A stretch of 64,000 nucleotides of DNA from Romanomermis culicivorax (lineage: Eukaryota; Nematoda; Enoplea; Mermithida; Mermithidae), in the NCBI GenBank assembly GCA_963922205.1, contig CAWUHX010000429.1, forward strand, positions 62,001-126,000. Direction: 5' to 3'. The position numbers and the translations under genes are program-made. The notes beneath the pieces were generated by a model. That model saw only the letters and a list, made by a program, of their open reading frames with translations, had not been told where the DNA came from and did no database searches. Positions 1 through 12,479 of this stretch are shown here, one piece after another; positions within the stretch are counted from its first letter, which is position 1, and every line of letters begins with the position of its first letter.

Positions 1-1541
1 TCCAGTTCCTCTTTTCTTATTATCAACTTTTTTCTATTTTGCTCATGAAACTATACATTACACGTTGTCATTTTTAACGAGCATTGTCTCCCATATGATT
101 CCTATACAATTCGGCACGCTCTGTTTCCTATTTAATTTTATCCTTTGTGCTTCTTTCTTTATTCTCACCTACTTTTCATCTTAGTTTTTTGTTTTTACTT
201 CTTTATCTTTTTGTTTTTCTATTCTCATGATTCTTTCTTTTTTCTTTTTCCAGATTATTTTTCTTTTTCCCTTCTTTCCCTATTTTGCTTCTTCTTTCCT
301 GTTATTTTTCACGTTTTCCCCCATTTTTTCCACCTGTTTTCACTTATTCTTTCTTAATTTTGGTTAACGTTTTTTCTCTCTTGATGTTTTGTTTCTTCCA
401 GCATTATTTTGTTTATTATTTTTCATGAAGATTTTCACACTTACAACGACGAAGGACCCAACCATGCTGAACGGTACAAGAATTATACGGAAGACTACTG
501 TTGTCTTAAATGGCAACTTGTAATTTATTGTATCACGAGCAAAAAAAGAAAAAATTAGATGACAAGAATGAAGAAAATGAAAGAAAGCACAAACAAAAGA
601 TGAAAAAGTAAAAACATACATAAACGAAAACATAAGCAACACACTGAAAAAAAGAAAAAATAAATACATACGAAGAGAAATATGAGGTAAAGAAGGAAAA
701 TATGAAGAAAGTGTTATTACATTCTCGATCGCTCGTTTGGAATCATCCAATCGGGAATTCACTCATTTGGGAATATTCTACATGAAGATTGCTCACTTGG
801 GAATTCGCCCAATTGGGAATCACTCACATAGGAGTCGCTCACTTCCAATCGCTCACGTTTGAATTCGCTCACTTTGGAATCGCTCACTTAAGAATAACCC
901 TGTACCTTGATTTCAGCATTCTTTTGTGTTTCTTGAAAAATCCTACAGTATATGTCTTTTTGCAAGTTGCACACAACAAAGTACGGACAAGTATTGACTT
1001 AAAAATCGTTCATACAAAGTTTTTACTATAAAAAAATTACTAAAAAATTTTCCGGTTTTGTTGCGTGGCTTGATAAACTTTATCTTTCATTATGAATTGC
1101 AGTATCCGAAAAACACAAAATTAAAGTTCCCGTAGTATGTTTTTCTTAATACGTTTCAAAATGATAAAACTGAAGGGATTATAATGGGTAATAAAAATGA
1201 TGAAGTGATAATTTGATTATTTTACGGTTTTTTGATGAACCAACTGCCATATAGGACTACGAAATTAGGAGCATCCTTGTTCGACCTTCTACAATTTTTT
1301 GAGTCAAAAGTTGAATTTGAAAGCTTTGTCCAAACGATTTTGAACTCAGGACGTAAAAAACCGAGCTGTAGGTATTGTGTCATGTCATGTTTTGGTTTTT
1401 TTCTATAATCATACTTAAGAATAAACTCAAAATTTCACAAAATATTTGCGATTTCAATAGATTTAAGCAAAAAAACTGATTACATGATGTAAAATCCCAC
1501 AACCATATTATAGAAATCGGGATAAATGTGTTATACATACC
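1..1541. other. AT-rich non-coding stretch
   Basis: No gene is supported here. The first 360 bases are strongly T-rich and their apparent frames are almost only F, L, S and Y, so they are composition artefacts. The only structure I see is the short imperfect tandem repeat at 722-896, listed separately. Confidence 0.6.
722..896. repeat. imperfect short tandem repeat (TTGGGAATCGCTCAC-like)
   Basis: A unit of about 16-18 bases resembling TTGGGAATCGCTCAC recurs roughly ten times, with variants such as TTTGGAATCGCTCAC and TTGGGAATTCGCCCA. The copies are diverged, so this is an old minisatellite or a transposon subterminal repeat. Confidence 0.6.
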
Positions 1542-1781
1542 ATAGCCTGTTTTTCGTGAAATACTTATAACCGATAAAAGTAGGAAGCAAGTAATATTAC
1601 ATACTTTTACAATTTTCTGCCAAATAAAACGTCACATTGAATTGCAAATTTTGGAGCGTACAAGAATAACCTTTGAAAAAATTTTAACGACCGTCCTGTA
1701 AAGGGATTTTGCAAACGATTTTAACGATATGCTTTGTTTTATTTCAAATTTAGAAGTATTTTATAAAAAGGTGACTGTATT
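1542..1781 (+). mobile_element. diverged copy of the TATAGTCTG MITE
   Basis: The left end reads ATAGCCTGTTTTTCGTGAAA and continues with GGAAGCAAGTAATATTAC. The right end keeps AAGTATTTTATAAAAA. It matches the order and spacing of the intact copies at 2254 and 32299 but is more decayed at the right terminus. Confidence 0.5.
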
Positions 1782-2253
1782 TTCAGCTTGCCCAGTTTAG
1801 CCGAAGCTCAAAGACGATTGAAATATTTTTGGAACCATTTATCCAAGAGATTCGATATTTTCCATGTTTTTTAACAATAAAGGCTTTATGAGTGGCTTGT
1901 TTGTGATAGTCATACTGTCAATTTTCGAAAGATGAAGCATTTTCACATCAAAATATACGTAGTTGTGAACATATATTGCATGATAAATCAAAATTTAAGA
2001 TCAATTCGATTTTTCTGATTATGAGTCGATTATTGATTTTGGATTTTTCGATTTTCTCATAAAAATGCCCGTAAATCGGAAAATTACAGCAATAAGTATT
2101 GGTATTATTATATTTCAAACGAAAAATTTGGCAAATTCGCAGCGCTGTATGAATGCAATACTGTACGAAATGATACTTGGATATCGCGATTATCATTCTG
2201 AAATTTCTCATGTCATAGTGCATTCCATAACGCGTAGAAAATGAGTGATACAC

Positions 2254-2499
2254 TATAGTCTGTTTTTCTTGAAATGTTTCTAAATAATAAAAGTGGAAAG
2301 CAAGTAGTATTTTAGATTTTCACGATTTTCTGAAAAACAATACATAATATAGAACTGAAAATTTCTGAGCATACTGACCTCACCTTCAACAATTTTTTCG
2401 AACCAAAAATTTTAGGGTGAGAACTTCATGTAAATGATTTTGACAACATTACTGATTTGTGTTGCTTTTCTATTTGGAAGCAATTTATAAAAGACTATA
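2254..2499 (+). mobile_element. TATAGTCTG MITE, copy A
   Basis: The element begins TATAGTCTGTTTTTCTTGAA and ends with TATTTGGAAGC and a shortened GACTATA, giving terminal inverted repeats of about 30 bases over 246 bp. It is non-autonomous. The filled/empty comparison at 57753 versus 48901 shows that this family duplicates TA, which fits Tc1/mariner-type transposition. Related copies lie at 32299, 41015, 44925 and 57753. Confidence 0.8.
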
Positions 2500-2629
2500 G
2501 ACGCTGACATAAAAATTGCAGAGTTTCAGCCGGATTCCTCGAATATTGACTAAACTGACTAAAAGCAAAAATACTAAACGTCGATTTTTTTGCTGATAAT
2601 TATTTGAAAAATTGACAAAATCAACATGT

Positions 2630-2992
2630 TTTACAGCGGAAAAATACAATAGATAAAATCATAAGAACCACATAACAGCTGGAAACTATAAGAGAGCCGT
2701 TTTGGTGAGTCCTACTTTCTGTTTCACCAATAATTATAATCGTTTTTTGGTCTGGTCAATGACAGAATTGATTTTACTTTAATTTTTCTCCTTTTACAAT
2801 TTCAAAACAAAATTGTTGGCGAAATTTTGCCCCTATTGAAACAACAAGCTGATGACTTGAAATTACAGATCATAAAATTCGGCCCTTGTAACAAAGACAA
2901 GCAGGGTATTCTAATGCAGCAATCCACAGTAAAAGCTTCATCCGTTCAAAAGCTATGAAAGTCAGCGCCGGTCGTTTTTTTGGCTCACCCTG
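2630..2992 (-). mobile_element. partial mariner-like element (right terminus)
   Basis: It ends in CACCCTG followed by TA, the complement of the CAGGGTG terminus at 8222. The flanking text (AAAAGCTTCATCCGTTCAAA, reverse complement) and the subterminal part match the ends of the 8222-10995 element and the copy at 54033. Only one end is present, so it is truncated. Confidence 0.6.
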
Positions 2993-2994
2993 TA

Positions 2995-4795
2995 TAATCA
3001 ATGAATCATCCTATGGTATACAATGAAAACTGGATTTTGCACCGCTAAGCCGGCTGCCCCTTTACCCCGACTATGCTAAAAGCATTGTGTCAACTTTATC
3101 CTATGCATCAGCTTTGAAAATGTGAATAAATCGCTGTAATGCTCACAATGTCTGACGGTGGTTACTTTCCCATATGAAAAAAATCAATCAAGATATTTAA
3201 AATTCTATTTAAAATTTATTATAATGAAGAGTTGCGGTGCGGCTACATCTATTTTTACAAAATATCGGACGCATTAGAAGTTGAAAGTACCATCCGTCCA
3301 AATAGATTCGATTTATTCCAGAAGAATAAATCTCTCTGACTATAGTTCATTTACTTCGATATGCCAAAATATAAAAAGAAGGTTCAATTTGACAGACAAC
3401 CTTTACGGATTAAACGACTTTATACTGTACAAAAATAGAAATTCCTATCCTCCATTATGAAAAAGGCAAAAAGCAGAGAAACAAATCCTCACCAATATTT
3501 TTTGATTTAGATAAAACTTTCACCGACACACTTTCAAGTTATTCAGCCAGGTTATTGGAGAAAATTATCGGTCGGTTTGTTTCTCGCTGACGGATGAAAA
3601 AGTTTTTTTGTTTTTTTACAGTAATATGCTTACCGTTATTACTTTCGTTGCTTCGTTGCATATTCCATTGGAAAAAGTAGGCTATAGCTGATGGTTCATT
3701 TACAGATTGTTACGAATACCAGAATCGCATTAAGCTCGGAGGTGAAAAAGGTCGCACAAAGGTTAAAAATGATCGTGTGTTGGGTAATCTTGAAGCTGGA
3801 CACAATTCGCTTTTTGGTCCAATGAATGTCTTGGCTGTCAAAACGTTGGCTTTAAACGTAACACGGACGATTTCAATTAATAGAATGAACTGATGTAAAT
3901 TCCATTATTTAGATAACATCTATAGTATCTATGTATTTGTATATTCTTCATTTACAAAAGCAAAAACTCCTCCAATTTTTATGCAAATTAGCATTGCTGC
4001 TTGTTATCAAATTCTGTCTGAACTTCTAAACTTGCTTTTTTGTTGCAATTTTGATCTGCATCGCACAGTCAGTCTATCGAGAAGCTTTCTTAACACTACA
4101 GTAAAAAGTAGCGACTTGAAAAATTTTACTATTTTATCGGGTAACTAAAATGAACACGAGTGGACATTTGAAAAATTTTCATTCATCGAGGTAATGCGAA
4201 TTTTGTGTATCAGTCGGGGTAACGGAAACTGAATAGTCGGAGTAAAGAGACAGTCGGGGGATGGAGACACTACCGTTATGTTGTGCAGTCAGTGGTGTGG
4301 CAGTAGACTACATTATAGATTTCCACTTACGATGCAAAGAGACTTGAGCTAAAGCTGTTGCCTAACTTTATCTCATAACATAGCCGTTAAGGCGCAACTC
4401 AGCTGCAGCTTAACTCATTCGAACATATTGAGAAATTATAGAAGCCTTGATGCTCGTTTTCATTCAAAGACATTCTGTTGCAAAGCAGTTCACTCTGTGT
4501 AGGTCAGCCCTTCACAGCTTCGGTTTTTTAGAGCTTATTGCCGTACTGCGATACCGTTTCTGGCCGTGTGAATTGCATTGAAATGACAGAAATACAAGGA
4601 TTTCGCAAAGAGAAATCTCGTAACAACTAGTTTTTTTTAAAATTAGTACCGCATTATACGGATTTTTTCTTCATTTTTTCATACAACGTGGCATCTCCGT
4701 AGGAGTACATACTGTAGAAATCTTTCGTATTGAATCGCATGGCTCGTTTTCATGCAGCCGGAGAAACTTTTCTGGATAAGTTGACTCTTCCGGAG
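2995..4795. other. AT-rich stretch without a recognisable gene
   Basis: Both strands are dense with stops and there are no long frames. I found no paired splice sites giving open symmetric exons and no terminal repeats. It is probably old intergenic or transposon-derived sequence. Confidence 0.5.
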
Positions 4796-5683
4796 TGTAA
4801 CTTACCTGCTAATGCAGTACTGTAAATATATAGCATACTGTATGTGATAGTCATTTATTAAATATTATTTCATTTTCATAATTTATCGTCTCACGGGTGT
4901 CTGGGATTCACACCCAAACATTCCTGTAAAATTATGTGAAGTACTTTATTTTGATCCTTCCACACCCCGGTAGCCGCTATTGACCCAATTAAGACGCCCC
5001 AATTAATTTGCACAAATGGCAGCTGGTCCCCTAGAACCTACACTAAACTACACATTCCACGGCTACCATAATTCCTCATAAAAATCGTAAACAACACCTG
5101 CACACAGTAAAAAGTAGAAGCCCCGCCAGACAGTAGTCTCAAGTGCAATGGTAGCGACGGTCCTACAAAACATGTGTACACAGAGGAAACTGATACAGAA
5201 GCATGCACAGAAGCACAGAGGTGTGGCTAAGCCCACCGTAGGAAGCAAGCAAGACACGAAAAGCATGCTGTACTAGAAAAGCATTGAAGGGCGTGACTAA
5301 ATTAGCAAGAATAGTGAAGCAGGAAGCGGGGATTGGTGGAAGAAGATGGACAGAAGCAGGACCTCCCACAACGCCCAGGGAGTGGCCAAAAACGTCATAT
5401 TTAAAGAGAAGCAAAGCGTGATTTTATTTATTATTCATAGTTCTCAGTTTTCGGTTTCCACGTCATTTTTATTTGCAAGCAACCCGTTTTTATTCGAAAG
5501 CAATTAAACCGAGCCGTTATTATATTTGCAAGCGAGCGCCCAGTTAATTTTTGTAATCGAAGTTCAAGCGACCGTTGACTGTCATTTATATTACCGTTGT
5601 TACCACGTCTCGCGCCCCTTTTGTCCTCCGTAACGTCCGTATTTCCGGATCAAGTAAAGTGCTTCTCAAAACTGGTCGTTACA
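4796..5683 (+). repeat. solo LTR of the gag-env-pol retroelement family
   Basis: It begins TGTAACTTACCTGCTAATGC and ends CTGGTCGTTACA, 888 bp in all, and matches the LTRs at 11569-12464 and 17788-18700 along its length. It is flanked on both sides by GGAG (4792-4795 and 5684-5687), a clean 4-bp target duplication. No primer site or internal sequence follows, so this is a solo LTR left by recombination between two LTRs. Confidence 0.9.
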
Positions 5684-5687
5684 GGAG

Positions 5688-7199
5688 AAAATTTCAACTT
5701 CTCGGGGATAATCTTATCCGATTCAAAAAATAGGCTTTATGAAGTTAGAGAACCTGAAAACTTCCCCAAAGAAGTACAACCAGGATTCTTACAGAAGAAG
5801 ATTCTCTGGCGAAGGTTGTGTGTCAAAAAACGACTCTCGATTGTGAAATTATCCGGATTTATTGCTTTTTATTCACCCTTCACACGATTACTGTACAAAT
5901 CCAAAATTTTTGGCGGCTCTATTTCTTCCACTCACGTCTGCCATTTTATTTCCTTATTCAATTAAAGGCGAGAGATGTAGCCTTCAAATAAGCTACAATA
6001 AATAATTTTTGAACCATTGTAACGCATTTTTGGCGCTGTTGTGTTCATTTGACCTAAAATTTGTTGGGTCGGTTGAAAAGGTGGGATGAGAAGATATAAA
6101 GAAAACGAACCGAGGCAAATAGAGTGAAGGCCTATTGTAGTTACATGTTCATTGTTGTTGGTTACCTGAGACAGGATTATAGTAGGGTCTTTAAGACCCA
6201 ATGAAAAATCATGAGCTGGCCATCAAATCTGAACCCCTATCAAGAGACAAAGTTATCAAAGTTTTCCCTGAACCTACACCAGAAACATGATCAACTCACT
6301 GTTCAAAAATGCCTGAGAGGTGTTTTTGAAAGATGATACACTGTAGACACTGCATATATACATTATAGAAGTTTGAGGGCCAATCTAGTTTCTGCCCGGG
6401 GTAAGTCAATGTTCTCTTCGGAGTCCTGCCCTTCAACCCCACTCAGTGACGTCGGAAGTGAAAAGGAGGAATTTTTTTCCAAGCCCATCATAGTGCGAAT
6501 GGAGACAACACACTCTGATACAATACATAATTTTCCCAAATGTCTGAACGCTCACTGGTCCATCACAATGCAGATAATTCGAGGTCAAGACAAACATTTT
6601 TTCGTGTTTTGGTGAAATACACTCTGCTACAGGCCCCTATCAATCTCTCTTTGGCCAAAATTAAAAAAACAGGAACTTTTTAAAGCATGAGCATAGGCAA
6701 TTTAGCATTTTTTAACTTTTCCATCCTACGGAACCCTGGCTCACTATGTGTTGCATAAACTCAATTTCAGTCTCATCAACTTTCGAGTATAAGCAACTTT
6801 ATATCTTTTTTTACACAACTGCTCATGGGTCCTGGGATATTATAACTTCAACATGCCCACCTATTGGTTAGCTTATTCTTCTTTTCGGTGAATTTCAACT
6901 TTTCCTGAGAATTTACTTTGCAGAAAACTCAATTTTGAACTTCCCTAGAGGAGTCGAAAAACTTCCCTGGACAGGAGTGACTTACCCAGAGGAATGACTT
7001 GTTCAGTTTCATAAGACCGAGCCCGAAATTGACGTGTTGGCATGCCCCTTTCTAAAAAATTTATCTTTTTTCCTCCAAAAAGTCAACGTTAATGATGCAT
7101 CCATTGCCAACGTTAAGCACAGGGCCGCTGAATTTCAGTGTCAACTGTTACTGACCCGTCTGAGTAATAATGGACAAAATTTCATGAAACTATCGTATT
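5688..7199. other. stretch without a recognisable gene
   Basis: Frames of about 80 residues at 6373-6615 (plus) and 5962-6201 (minus) have no recognisable domain and no splice context that I trust. I see no terminal inverted repeats. Confidence 0.4.
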
Positions 7200-7990
7200 G
7201 GTTGTCTCGCCACCTGCAATAGCCAATAGCCACCGTTCACTATAGCCACTGTCTCATTATAGTCACCAGAGTATGTGTAGGTGTCTCACTATAGCCACCG
7301 ATCAAACAACATGTGAATACCTCATTATGGGCACTGTCAGACTACAGTCACCAAGGTTATTTGAAAAATAAAGGGCTAATATTGGGGTTTTCAATATTTT
7401 TATCAATGCTTATTTTTTAATTGGGGTACTGCTCAATTGGTAATACTAATTTTACGAATACGTAATGATTTATTCTTGCTTGTCGTTGTTCAGAGTTTCA
7501 CATGCTTACAAATCTCTAGATGATTCTCCTGTTGAAATCCCGGACTTTCGGGTTAGTTTCTATTAAAAGCTAAGGATTTTACCTAATTGATATGCCTCTT
7601 TTTTAACAATGAAACAAACTTTGCACACAAAGCCCCGGTTGTTTGTTATTTTTAATGTGCTTTTTTGTGTTGGCTAGTGTACAAAGTCTCAGAGTGAAGT
7701 GTCCACCACAGATATAGGCAGTTTCAGAAATCTAGAGGTATCAGGGGCAAGGGATTGTAAAAACTGCAGTCATGAAATGTACTAGCTCTGAAATGGCATT
7801 TTTTGAACTTTCTTATGATTCATTTTGGAAGCAAACGAAGGTTTCCTTCACAGGTTGTCCGAAACGAAACACCCGTAAAATCGTTGGTGGCTTTTGCAGG
7901 ACAGTGGCCAAAGTGACACAGCCGCTAAATGACAGTTGGCTATAGTGGGACGCCTATTGATAGTTTTTTGGCTGCAGTGAGACGTGCCCA
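7200..7990 (-). mobile_element. non-autonomous element with GTGGCTATAGTG subterminal repeats, copy 1
   Basis: Both ends carry clustered variants of GTGGCTATAGTGRGAC: in complement near 7218-7340 and directly near 7890-7985. The interior matches a second copy at about 49905-50651 in the opposite orientation, for example around CAATATTTTTATCAAT. It has no coding capacity. Multiple subterminal motifs of this kind usually bind a transposase, which suggests a hAT- or CACTA-like parent, but I could not fix the exact ends or a target duplication. Confidence 0.6.
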
Positions 7991-8221
7991 TCGTATTCGC
8001 ACAACAAGGATAAAAATGCACCAAAAACGGCAAAAAAATCTTGAATTTACTTTAATCTACATTTTCACGCAAAATAAATGTTACATTTTAAGGGCTTTTT
8101 AAAGGGAAAAGTTCTGTTTTGACTTATCACGACTCACCCAATTTCAGACATTGTGTCTCAAGCTACTTGCGTTTCTTCTGTTTTTTTTGCAGAAAGCCGG
8201 ATAAAGCCCAGGATAGATATA

Positions 8222-10995
8222 CAGGGTGATCCAAAAAAGGCGACCGGTGCTAACTTCCATAACTTTCGGACGGATGAAGCTTTTCTAGTGCGCAATACTG
8301 CCTTAGAATCCCCTCTTTGTCTTTGTTGTAAGGGCCAAGTTTTGTATTTCTAGCCTTCATGGTTTCCGCATGAGCAGAAATTTTTGTGAAAATGGTCGTT
8401 TTTCAAAAAGTTAAAGTTGCCCTATTGTGAAAAAAGTTTTGTAGTGTTGTTCACACACGAGACTACTTTAAGACACGATTTCTGAGAGATTCTACCTTCT
8501 GCTCCATTGACCTGTGATAAGTTGAAAATTAATAATATCTGAAAAAGAGATATTTTGAGCAGTTTTACATGCTGAGTATCGTGACAGCAATCATTCTGCG
8601 CAAAAATCAAAATTCACATAGCTGCAGTACTCCAAAGTTTGGAATTTTTACATATTTTGACATTTTTCAGTCTGTACACGTGTTTCGAAATATCACAGCC
8701 CAGAAAAGACGTGATTGTGAAGCCAAATGTTCAATGCATGCAGAAGACCATGCTCTATATGCCGGTATGAAGATCATTTTCTAAAATCTTACTTTACACT
8801 TTATTCCATTTTAAAGTGTCAAAACCGATGTCAAAATAAACCGAAAAAGTCATTTGGGCCTATTTTGGGCATCTTCCCATAGGATGCCGCAGGATTTTTT
8901 TATTGATTTCTGTAGCCACTATTGTCTGACATATTGTGTTAAAATTTCAATCAAATTAATGTACCGTTTTGGGAGCTGTAGGTGTCTGCACATTCTGAAA
9001 GCTGATACAAAAATGCTGATTGACTCCACCAAATATGCCGTCAACGACATGCAGGAAAAATTCAAAAAGTTCTGATTAGACGAGTAAAAAGAAAAGATGT
9101 GAGTCGAATCACTCGAAAAATTTCATCGATCAATTTACAATGGTTGCGCAACAGGATGCTTCAGAAGAGGTGCATCAAAAATTTCTCTTTTCAGTAATTT
9201 GACCGGAAAAAATTTAAGCTGAGAGTTTAATGTTACAAAATAAATGTCGGCCGTCTGACTATAACCTATGTTATAAGCTGTGCGAAAGTGCTCTATAGTT
9301 GAAGGCATCCTGTTTCACAACACGTGATGTTGGCCAAACGAAAATAGAGCAAAGGATAGTAGATTTCAACAAAGCAAAGAGTATCCAAATAACTCTTGTT
9401 GTATTTCTGTAAATGGATTTGAAACAATCGCTCATTTTCTGAAATTTATTGAAAATTTTCGAACTTTTCGATTTTTCATTTGAAGCACTTCGTTTAGAAA
9501 CTATCAAACCTAGATCAATGAAAATTTGCCAGGACTTCAGGCGACATTTTTTCTCATAATATATTGGGTTAGGAGGCATCCTGTGTTTCCAGAACTTCAC
9601 TGATGGGACATTTATCCAGATTCAAAAACGCATTTGAATGACAGTGCAGTGTATACAAATGTCTACAGCTTCCAAAACGGCACATGATCATGAGATGTTA
9701 CTTTCGCAGCTGTTAGAATGTATGAACTAAAGAATAAAAAGATAAAGTTCTGCGGCATCGTAGGTGAAAGTGCACGGGAGTGCCTCTAAGCAGGATTTTT
9801 CTCCATTTTTGCTTCTAATTTTTAACTGTTCAAACTTTCTTGCAGAGTGTAAAATGTTTGCTTGTGAAACAATTAATACATCAGACTATAGTATCTTGGT
9901 TATTTGATAATTTTACAGTATACATAATAAATATATCACAAGGGGTAGACAAGGGCCACCTGGCACATACAATGATTTCTATAAAATTTTCATAAGTATG
10001 CCTTTTCCAGAGCAGTGCAGCTCCCAAAACGGGTCAAAAATTTTGATGAAAATTTAACCAATGCAGTAAAAATGAATGAGCTACAAAACAAGCAAAAAAA
10101 TTCTGCAGCTTCCGATTGGAAGGTGCTCGGGAGTGCCCATGAACAAAGTTTTTCAATTTTGACGGCCCCTTTTTGACACTTTGAACTTTGTGAAAAAGTG
10201 TAATATGCAATTATTTGCTGTAAATATTACATCAGGAGAGAACTTATTCTCTCCTCTGTAAATTGAATATTCATTCACCAAATAAGATCAATCCGATCTT
10301 GAAATATCGCTTGGCTAGCAAGACCACTGAAAAATGCCAAAAAATCATCAATTTTCAATCTTTGGCATACTGGAGCGGCGCGAATTTTCGTTTTCAAGCA
10401 AGACGAATGGTACGATGGAACTCAGCACACGAATCTATCTAAAATATCTGATTTTGAGATATGATTAATTTTCAACTTATCATAGGGAAAGTAGAACCTC
10501 TCGGAAATCGTCTCTTAAAAATCACCCAGATTTGTAATTAAAACGTAATTTAAACTCATCAGTTTCTTGCTTCAATATAGGCAACATTTTTCCAAAATCA
10601 AGAGCTTTTGTTTTGAAATTGGAAAAAAACGAAATCAAATCAAAATCAATTCTGCCATCGACTAGTTTGAAAAACGATTAAAACGTGTGTTGAAACAGAA
10701 AAGCGGACACATCGAAAGGATTCTCTTGTAGTACTTAGCTGTTATATTGTTCTTATGAATGGATCTATTCTACTTTCTTTCTGTTATTTTTGTCAATTTT
10801 TTTTTGTTTTTTTTTCAAAAAACGACGTCTAGTATTTTTAATTCTAGCCAGTCAATATTTGAGCACCATGGCTGAAACTTTGTAGTATCTATGCCAGATG
10901 TTTTGGGTATCGATGGCAGCAAACGGCATCGAAAAAGCTCTATACATTCGAAAGCTATAAAAGTCAGCACTGTTTGTCTTTTTTGGCTCACCCTG
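8222..10995 (+). mobile_element. mariner-like element with long inverted termini
   Basis: The left end is TA + CAGGGTGATCCAAAAAAGG and the right end is GGCTCACCCTG + TA, consistent with TA target duplication. The inverted match runs several hundred bases inward: 8456-8560 pairs with about 10430-10520 in reverse complement. Internal direct repeats occur around GTGCACGGGAGTGCC (about 9770) and GTGCTCGGGAGTGCC (about 10120). I see no intact transposase; frames at 8854-9075 and 9271-9600 have no motif I recognise. It is non-autonomous or badly decayed and could be two nested elements. Confidence 0.55.
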
Positions 10996-10999
10996 TATT

Positions 11000-11568
11000 A
11001 TTGAAGATGTTGAATATCTTCCGTTTGGAAATTTCGAGATCTTCTCTGCGACTTACCTTGCAAATCGGTTTTTTACAAATAAGCCTAAAAAACGAGCTCA
11101 CATTCTTTTTGCAAATCGTCCGTAGTAGTAAATGAAATCAAATATTCTAATTATAACATGTCGACACATCTAGAGAAAAAAGACGATTACGCGTACTGCC
11201 CATTTTTCATCTGCATGAGAGTTTGTCTACGTAACGAGTCTAATTTTAAAATGAGTAATTTTTGATATCAAACGCCAAAGATCGGAGTTTGGGCATCTGG
11301 CCCAGTCAGTCCGTTCTACCTAGATATATCAAATATTAAATGTAGTTCTACTTGGAAAGAAATTTCGTACAAAGTTGAGTATTGTAGAACTTGCACTTGA
11401 ATGTCAGCTCACAATCTTATCTATTCACAATTCCGAGCAGTATCAATTTTCAGTGATAATGATGACGCGGCAATGCGATCTATTTTCAAAATCTAAAATT
11501 AGCACTCCATGAAGGTCGACCATTAACATCATTAAGTTACGTCTTCAACCTGTGAAATGATTGATTTC
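11000..11568. other. unassigned sequence between mariner-like element and LTR
   Basis: No coding frame or repeat is apparent. The last four bases before the LTR (11565-11568) are TTTC. Confidence 0.4.
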
Positions 11569-12464
11569 TGTAACGACCAGTTTAAGAAGTACTTTACTTT
11601 ATCCTATAATGGACGGTGGTTATGGTAGGCAACGGCGCGGTGTAGGATAACAATGGCAATACGAAAAGACGAAAAGACAATCGACAGCTGCTTCGATCGT
11701 CGACAGCAAAACGACAACACGCGTTTGGCTTGCAAATAAAAACGGACTCAGTTTAACTGCTTTTGTATAAAACAGATCGCTTGCAAATAAAAATGGATTC
11801 GAAAAAATCTAAACTGCAACATGAACTAACTAAATCATGCTTTGCTTCTCTTTAAACACGGCTTCTTTGGCCACTCCCTGGGCGTTGTGGGAGGTCTTGC
11901 TTCTGTCCATCTTCTTCCACCAATCGCCGCTTTTTGCTTCCTTATTCTCCCTAATTTGGTCAGGCTTTCCAACGCTTTCCTGGTACGGTATGCTTTTCCT
12001 GTCTTCCCTATGCTTGCTTCCTACGGTGGGCTTAGCCACACCTCTGTGCTTCTTGTGCATGCTTCTGCATCTATTTCTTCTGTGTACACATGTTTTGTGG
12101 GACCATCGCTACCACGGCACTTGAGACTACTGTCTGGCAGGGCTTTTACTTTTTACTGTGTGCAGGTGTTGTTTACGACTTTTGTGAAGAATTACGGTAG
12201 CTGTGAAATGTGTATTCTAGTGTAGGTTCTAGGAGACCAGCTGCCGTTGTGCAAATTAATTGGGGAGCCTTAATTGGGTCAATAGCGGCTAGGGGGGTGT
12301 GGAAGGATCAAAATAAGGTACTTCACATAATTTCACAGGAATTTTTGGGTGTGAATCCCAGACACCCTTGAGACGAAAATTATGAAATGAAATAATATTT
12401 AATGAATGAATATCACATACTGTATGCTATATATTTACAGTACTGCGTTTGCAGGTATGTTACA
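11569..12464 (-). repeat. 3' LTR of the minus-strand gag-env-pol retroelement
   Basis: Read on the minus strand it begins TGTAACATACCTGCAAACGC and ends CTGGTCGTTACA (896 bp). It is preceded on that strand by a purine run (GGAAGGAGGGAAA), a good polypurine tract, which marks it as the 3' LTR. An antisense open frame of 127 codons (11842-12225, plus strand) has counterparts in the other two LTRs. Confidence 0.88.
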
Positions 12465-12478
12465 TTTCCCTCCTTCCG
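12465..12478 (-). other. polypurine tract of minus-strand retroelement
   Basis: The minus strand reads GGAAGGAGGGAAA immediately before the TGTAAC start of the 3' LTR. This is where plus-strand DNA synthesis would be primed. Confidence 0.75.
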
Positions 12479-12479
12479 G

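Noticed and set aside
145..762. Frames at 145-357 (plus) and 364-762 (minus)
   Set aside because: Their residues are nearly all F, L, S, Y or K from T-rich DNA, with no domain and no splice context.
7200..7340. Clustered TCTCACTATAGCCAC repeats as a CRISPR-like array
   Set aside because: Spacing and sequence are irregular, the genome is eukaryotic, and the motifs recur at both ends of a repeated element, so they are transposon subterminal repeats.
11837..12225. LTR-internal frames as ordinary host genes
   Set aside because: They lie wholly inside an LTR present in three copies; I treat them only as a possible antisense frame of the element.
11565..12468. TTTC on both sides of the minus-strand LTR as a target duplication
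   Set aside because: The copy on the inner side is the last four bases of the polypurine tract, so it cannot be host DNA. The match is probably chance.
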